A DNA stretch of 64,000 bases, taken from positions 4,819,391-4,883,390 of the forward strand of contig CM052354.1 in the NCBI GenBank assembly GCA_028551475.1. The letters are read 5' to 3'. How positions within the stretch are numbered: the stretch's first letter is position 1; every line of letters begins with the position of its first letter. Shown piece by piece: positions 59,301 to 64,000 of the stretch. The translations under genes and the position numbers were made by a program. The notes under the pieces were generated by a model that worked only from the letters and a program-made list of their open reading frames with translations, searched no databases and had not been told where the DNA came from. Source of the stretch: Casuarina equisetifolia (Eukaryota; Streptophyta; Magnoliopsida; Fagales; Casuarinaceae).

Positions 59301-59937
59301 GAAGCCACTGCAACAAACATTAATGATGAATACGGCAACAACAATGGCATCTTCTAATATTTCTAACTCTTTGGGCACTCCACTCTCAAAATTGAAAGAA
59401 ATAGAATTCAATTCAGTTGCAGACCTTGAAGCCCTCTCAGAAGAGGGATTGCAAAACCTCACCTCTCTTGAGATTTTGACATTCTGGTCTTGTGATAAAT
59501 TAAAATCCCTCTCTCCAGGAGTTCAATATCTTACGACAGTTCAAATACTAAAAATTTATAACTGTTCAGTGTTTGCAGAGGATGAGGATGGAATTAAATG
59601 GCAAGGTTTTAAAAGTCTCCACAACCTTGATTTTTATGCTCTTCCAAAATTGTCCCATCTCCCTCTAGGTCTTCAACATGTTACCAGTTTAAAAGTACTC
59701 TGCATTAACCGGTGTGAAAACTTGACAACTATAGCAGAGTGGATCCACCAATGCAAATCACTTGAAAACCTTTGGATTTGGGACTGCTGCAATTTAGCAT
59801 CACTACCTGTTGATACGTGTGAGCGATGGTCTTTGAAGACGTTACAAATTAAGAGGTGCCCATCTTATCACAAAAATGTGAGAAAGAGAAGGGCGAATAT
59901 TGGCCGAAGATTGCTCACATCCCACATTTATACGTGA
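56353..59937 (+). CDS. NLR3: CC-NBS-LRR disease-resistance protein (RGA-like), 1194 aa
   Basis: CNL immune receptor close to NLR2 in the CC and NB domains. Rx-type CC about 1-130 with YEADDFLDA. P-loop GLGGMGKTT from 194, WVCVSDNF near 222, extended RNBS-A to kinase-2 spacer with a 21-residue repeat, kinase-2 FLLVLDDVW (318-326, Trp present), ITTRK, CGGVPLAIK, CFAYCSLFPKDY, and MHD at 532. LRRs from about 600 to 1170. Compared with NLR2 it has an extra LRR pair near residues 700-735 and lacks the C-terminal four-copy expansion. About one base is missing near 59860-59863: the displaced frame spells the usual ending KCEKEKGEYWPKIAHIP, while the actual frame ends RLLTSHIYT. The main receptor body is intact. 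Likely translated, with a slightly altered end. Confidence 0.93.
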   Translation: MAEGVLFNIAGGVIKILTPLVEEEIRLLRNFQNDLEDLEITVSTIRDVLLDAEKKQAGSHTVRGWLRKLNNLLYEADDFLDAVSTDAQRQELMIQEKKAKKVRVFFSKSNQFIYGLRMGHKIKEIGNKFDSIAANIKGFQFLVQPVEAPRDWKRNDTHSHLSEEILGRDNDKENLKNLLMSNAGENISVVSIFGLGGMGKTTLAQSIFEDKEIEAYFELKKWVCVSDNFNVKDIIEKISKEAKKYLPKETQAEKNPKTNEMGAGRRDEEAWAGKTGPENEMEKLMLKILKTIEGMKVPTMEMETLVCDLRKAIEGKKFLLVLDDVWVDSSVLSELKSLLKVAAKGSKIMITTRKESVGMIMQAEQYHLGHLNEQASWELFKRVALENEKELESFKKKGEEILKKCGGVPLAIKTMGRLLHSKSLEKWEEFITKEFSQIPQHVDDILPTLKLSYNDLPSHLKHCFAYCSLFPKDYKFDKVTLINLWIAQGYIESEENQCLKDIGNEYFLNLLWRSFFQEAHIDEFGNIIGCKMHDLMHDLAISVAWPLIITFHCKERINYKRTRHVAITYDVSSYDTLSPLYKGSMIRTFLCPTMDHIHSQVKIDYEAILKSFKFLRVLDLSRRKLKHMPSFISKLKHLRYLDLSKNEEIKKLPNSITMLVNLQYLCLSGCYSLKELPRFGQLVNLRHFDVSSCQELRSLSHGMTRLTNLQVLNLNNCSGLEELPRGIAVFVNLKHLNIQGCKRFKYLPSGIGKLTNIQMLTDFIVSSGSLPGDGGGLAELNGLNNLRGHLTMGGLGYGNLADYEVANLMGKENLSSLCLEWNTEGVVNDIDDDMSMNGLKPHQNLKRLQLRGYCGPRHPSWLSSLTSIVSLLINGCNKWQHLTPLNHLSSLESLELWNMEGLEYISNLGELSDLSFFPNLKKMTLTECPNFKGWWSTSSREDDNLTLSFRLLSRLMIQECPILTSMPTFPHLKKPLVLRNASWKPLQQTLMMNTATTMASSNISNSLGTPLSKLKEIEFNSVADLEALSEEGLQNLTSLEILTFWSCDKLKSLSPGVQYLTTVQILKIYNCSVFAEDEDGIKWQGFKSLHNLDFYALPKLSHLPLGLQHVTSLKVLCINRCENLTTIAEWIHQCKSLENLWIWDCCNLASLPVDTCERWSLKTLQIKRCPSYHKNVRKRRANIGRRLLTSHIYT

Positions 59938-60200
59938 CACCGCCACCGAAAAGCAAATCTGTTCCCGAACGGAGGTTCCCCAAAATTCCGTAAGTATCAT
60001 CTATGACTTTATTTTAAAAGCTTTATCGAAATTTAGATGTGGAACCGCCACCAAAAACGCTTCCGATGCATGTTCCGCAAAATTTGGTAAATGTTACCAT
60101 CCCCTTTTTTTAAAAGCTTTATGAAAATTTAAGTATTTACTTATTAACCATAATTGTATTTATTTTTCTCTCTTAATCTCTTGATTCCTAAATTGCAGAA
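59938..60200 (+). repeat. Duplicated 3' exon/donor segment after NLR3
   Basis: A roughly 105-bp unit occurs twice: 'ccgccaccgaaaagc' ... 'caaaattccgtaagtatc' ... 'ttttaaaagctttat' then 'ccgccaccaaaaacg' ... 'caaaatttggtaaatgtt' ... 'ttttaaaagctttat'. The first copy has a good splice donor (CC/GTAAGT at about 59992), the second a weaker one (GG/TAAATG). An acceptor (cctaaattgcag) ends at 60199. The region equals the basic tail and intron start of NLR2. Confidence 0.7.
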
Positions 60201-60404
60201 AATTTAAGAATTGAAATTTGAAACTGAAATTGGCTTAGAAATGACTTAACATTTCATAGTTTATATTATTTTTATTAATTTTTTAAATCAGATACCAATT
60301 TAAGTTTTTCAATATTGTTTTTTTTTATATCTTTTTTTTACAGCTGCTGAGTCAAACACACTTAAATACGCACCTTGACGGATGCCTCGGCTTGACAATA
60401 CTGG

Positions 60405-60490
60405 CCGCGGGAAGTAAGTGGGTCATGGTCCTTGTGCATGGTAGAGACTTGGAGGTGCTTGATGTTGTTGCAAAGATCAGAGAAAAAGAT
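60405..60490 (+). pseudogene. Short relic of an NLR C-terminus
   Basis: 'gtcatggtccttgtgcatgg' and 'tagagacttggaggtgc' followed by 'gttgcaaagatcagaga' match the relic at 49190-49240 and, more weakly, NLR2 36378-36440. Only about 85 bp is left. It lies in a 61-codon open frame (60392-60577) that has no other meaning. Confidence 0.55.
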
Positions 60491-60599
60491 TGTTGCATCT
60501 TTATTGGAAAGCTCGACTTAGGTAATATTGTTCAACTTTTTATCTATATTTTTTGTTTTCTTTTATTTCTTTTTTAAATTTCATATTTAAGAAGAGTGC

Positions 60600-61540
60600 T
60601 ATTCTAGCAGTCAAGAGGGGGTCATTCAAGGCCCGTGTCGTCTACCGAGTCATCATCAATGTCATCTTGGCGGTAAAGGAGATCCAAAGCTGGATTCAAG
60701 GACAAACAACAGACTCATTTTTGGGATAGGCGAAGAAGATTCGACGGAGTAAGAGAAAGGCTAAGTGAAAGGATGAAGGGGAGACATGTAGAGTTGAGTA
60801 CTGGACAACCACGTTGAGTTATCGAGGAGTCTACCCTGGAGCTAAAACAAATGGTATTACTTATGAACTTCATTGGCTTACTTGTGTTTGATAGTTTAAC
60901 ACATTAGAATTTATAATCTTAATGGCAAAAGGATTGATCACTTATCATCCTCATTTCTTGGGTGTTCTCTTTATAAAGAAAATTGATGTAGAAGAAAGTT
61001 TAAAATTTTTTGAAACTTGATACTTGAAAAATTAAAACTTTTTGAATTAATGTTTCTGTTTTTGAACTAGAAATAAGTGAAAACATAAAGGTTAGGAATT
61101 AAATAAATGGTACTAGGAGTGGATCAATGCTTAGTTGATAATTACTAAGATTTTAATGGGATTGGTTTAGATTAATATTCTTTTTTTTTAATTACTAGCT
61201 TTTGCTCTAAAAGCTCTACTTTTTAAGTTTTAATATCTGACATTTATTGTTATTTGGTTTCTCAAGAAAGAAAAGTTATGAGCAGTGAATGGAGTTGTTC
61301 AAGGCCTAGGAAAATCTACGGTCATTTAGGACAGTGAAGAAAATGAACAGCACAATCATTCTTGGATAGGCAAATGACAAAATCGAAGCTTGGGCAGACG
61401 AGTAAAAAGGATGAGGTGGAGACAAAAGGCGGTGTTGAATCTTTGACCATGCTAAGTTGTCGGGGCAGCCAGGCTTAAAGTTGGCAAAAATGGTAAAATT
61501 AATGATTTTGATCATTTTATTCATACTGTTTTTCATTAGT
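60600..61540 (+). repeat. Repeat R2, two copies after NLR3
   Basis: R2 copies at about 60600-60960 ('tcatcatcaatgtcatc', 'aaagctggattcaagg', 'gagacatgtagagttgag') and 61260-61530 ('cattcttggataggcaaat', 'aaaatcgaagcttgggcag'). Other copies are at 18480, 20400, 37250, 39040, 40495 and 50490, all in + orientation. Minus-strand frames seen in several copies (for example ...HPFTPPSNLQSFIEE at 18609 and 20530) have no known family. Confidence 0.65.
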
Positions 61541-64000
61541 TTTTGTTGTCAAGTAGTACTTTGGCTCTCTAAATTGTTTCTATTTTTTATTTTAGGTATT
61601 GTCAAGTTGGACATTAAATTGAAATCAAATACTTAAAATATGTATGTCTTTTGGTAAAGGAATAATCAGTAAAAACATAACTCCTAAGATATTATTGAGT
61701 TCACTAAGATAAATTGTAGGTACTAAAATGTTGTCGTAAAATGATGTATATATATTTTATTTAATTCAATTTGTGTTCTCCATAGAAGTTTCTTGTCCAA
61801 GTTAGAACATCCAAAGTTTTGACAATTGCAAGTCACTAAACAAACATTTGATGCACGCCTCAAGTCCTTGGCATAACGTTGTCAATTGGAAAATGATGCA
61901 TAACTAACGAAAAAATAAATAGTTACATATTTTTGTCTTTGTTGTTAGATAGATTGATATCATTTAATGTCTCACTATGATTATAAAGATCACCACAATC
62001 ATAAAAAATATTGTAGCATTGTTAGAAAGAACATAATATAGAGTCTAAATGAAGTAGTTTGTCCAGTATGTGGACATAAATATGTGTCAACAATTGTTGA
62101 ACTAATATGGTAATGGTGACACGATTTAGTTGAAATGAAGCTGAATGGTCTTTTGCCTAAGAGTGTTCTGCACGTCTTCAACAAAGAGTGACTAAAGTGG
62201 AACCTATGAAGTTAGTAAATCAACTTTGCTACTACTGCAAGCTATCATGCGTGTATGTTTTGCTTTGTCCAAGTCTGTATTTAAAGGGTTGCAGTTTAGT
62301 CATAGAACTTGAGCAACTAGAACCTTTGTATCCTTGTTTGTACCATGTTATCTCCTTTTGTAAGCTCTGCTATGTAAACTTGTTTGGTTCAGCTGACTCC
62401 TTGCAGTTTGTTTATCAAGTCATTACCTCTCAATTTTGTTACAATCAAAACCACTTTGTGTATTTTTTCTGCCCATAAAGGTCTATCAAAAATATTGCTT
62501 TAAGTCTCAAAGTTGCGTGATAATTGATCTTAAAGGTGGTTTACAGATAGTTCTGTTTAAAAGACCATCCTAGGAAATTGAGTTATATGGTTTGGATATT
62601 ATCTAAGACATTTTGTTTGAAATCTGAAAATACTCTTAATTGTGAAACTTATCCAATCTGGCTTATCTTACAAAGAAATTATAGCTCTGTTACATTAGAT
62701 TATGATTAGAATTCAACTTCTTTAAACAGATCAATTTTTGGGGAGACATTACTTATTCTTATTGCTTATCATCTGAGATACATTTTTCCTAAATTGCAGG
62801 ATTGATGGTTGGCTTAGAGTTATGATTTGGAACTCAAATTGTTCATCTTTTAGGTATTATTTGGACTCTATGAGGTCGGCATGTTTCTTCTGCAGTGGTG
62901 GAAAAACTTTCCCTTAGTACTTGCAGAAAACAATTAAAGTCAAAAAGGTACACCAAGCTCGACGAGTACTTTCGTATGGTAAAGAAGCTGATTCTAGCAC
63001 TAAACATGAAGAGAAAAAGATGATAATGTTTCTGATGTAACCTTGATTAATGAAGAGAAAAAAAGAAGATAATGTCTCTAAGGCTACCTTGGTATGGAAG
63101 GCAGTCGAATTACTAATATATTTCGTTGCTTTGGTTCCTCTTTCAGCGAGCCTTTCTAGAAATTCAAGTTGCATTCTTATTGTGTAGGATTACAGTTCTT
63201 AGCATCATGAGTAAGCTTTTAGTGCAATTAATCTTTTTATGTACTTCCTTTTACTCTTAAGCTGCATATGATTGCAATAGTTCATTTGTAACCAAATTAA
63301 ACTTTGAGTGGCATTCAGAATCTTCTTCCCCCATGATGAATCCTGAATCAAGGTTTAGGTTGGCAAAAGGACTGTTCTAAAGTTATTAGGGAAATTAAGA
63401 AAAAGTTTGTCGAAAGAACAAGGATACCAAGTCTTTGAGCTACAAGAATACTCACACACCCATGTAGATGTGTGTGTGTGAAGATATAATAAAGGCCTCA
63501 TCCTATCTTTCGTGCTTATTTTGCATAAAGTATGCCGTCTTCATCCACCTGCTCACTTTATTTTAACATAAAGAAAATTTAGCATGTTGCTGTCAACTGG
63601 AACCAAAACCTTAATACTGCACTAATCTATTTTTCTCTTCACTTTAAATCATATGTGCCTTGTTTGTATCTTAATCTCTTCTTTACTAATACTCACAAAT
63701 AGGTGATCAGCGTGACTAGATTTTTTCAGATGGGCATCTGCTCAACCAAGTGTTATTTTGTTCTCCTTGTCTCCTTAGTTCTTATAATCATATGGCTTAA
63801 TTTAAGGGCAGTGATATTTACCATTTCAGGGAGTGAGCTCAATGTTACTTATGGTTGACCAAGCTTAGATCTGGAGCGGATGGAGAGTTACAAAGTATCT
63901 TCCTACAATGATTGAGTATTACCTTCTCATGCAATATTAAGAAAGCACGCACTTAATTTAAACTTGGCCTCCAACACTTTTTGAGACTCATGCTTATGTT
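61541..64000. other. Right end of window, no gene identified
   Basis: Frames of 86-96 codons at 62188-62478 (plus; Cys/Leu-rich) and 62914-63174 (minus) have no domain I know. On the plus strand near 62930-63010 a short stretch (VKKVHQARRVLSYGKEAD) looks protein-like but closes soon. A (GT)n run is at 63468-63480. Composition is less A/T-rich than before, so exons of an unrelated gene may be nearby, but I cannot show one. Confidence 0.3.

Noticed and set aside
62188..62478. 96-codon Cys-rich frame
   Set aside because: No signal peptide or cysteine spacing of a known secreted family; could be exon debris but unsupported.

Overview
This window looks like nuclear DNA of a dicotyledonous plant, probably a woody one. 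It is A/T-rich, has plant-type introns, and carries three CC-NBS-LRR (CNL) disease-resistance genes of the RGA-like type. The N-termini of the proteins resemble CNLs I associate with Fagales such as oak, but that is a weak impression and not a proven assignment. All real genes lie on the + strand except the pol pieces of one retrotransposon.

Layout. 1-5.5 kb: A/T-rich intergenic DNA made of diverged repeats. 5.9-14.45 kb: NLR1, a CNL pseudogene, split by a 5.3-kb Ty3/Gypsy chromovirus insertion (6018-11315, 5-bp target duplication GATGT) and further broken by two frameshifts and a replaced 3' end. 14.5-31.9 kb: gene-poor DNA with an inverted repeat at 15-16 kb, a tandem 1.5-kb duplication (18.3-21.6 kb) and a broken fragment of a raffinose synthase/alkaline alpha-galactosidase-like gene (22.2 kb). 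32.2-36.6 kb: NLR2, an open 1456-codon CNL with an enlarged LRR and a basic C-terminal tail. 36.7-56 kb: more duplicated intergenic blocks, a 1.5-kb insert carrying two exons of a class IV HD-ZIP START domain (42.5-42.9 kb), an NLR 3'-end relic (49.1 kb), a second raffinose synthase-like fragment (52.2 kb) and a 67-69 bp tandem repeat (53.7 kb). 56.35-59.9 kb: NLR3, an open 1194-codon CNL with a frameshifted last 25 codons. 60-64 kb: a second NLR 3' relic, dispersed repeats, and nothing else I can name.

The three NLR starts are 26.4 and 24.1 kb apart. The same upstream and downstream noncoding blocks recur around them in the same orientation, so the locus is best read as an array grown by tandem segmental duplication of a unit of roughly 20-25 kb, with later deletion, gene conversion and insertion. 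NLR2 and NLR3 are the only candidates for working immune receptors. The strongest unusual signals are the internally scrambled retrotransposon with intact termini, a 20-21 residue tandem duplication just ahead of kinase-2 in NLR2 and NLR3, a Trp-to-Arg change in NLR2 kinase-2, and splice-donor/stop overlaps at the NLR 3' ends. I see no CRISPR arrays, operons, rRNA or convincing tRNA genes.
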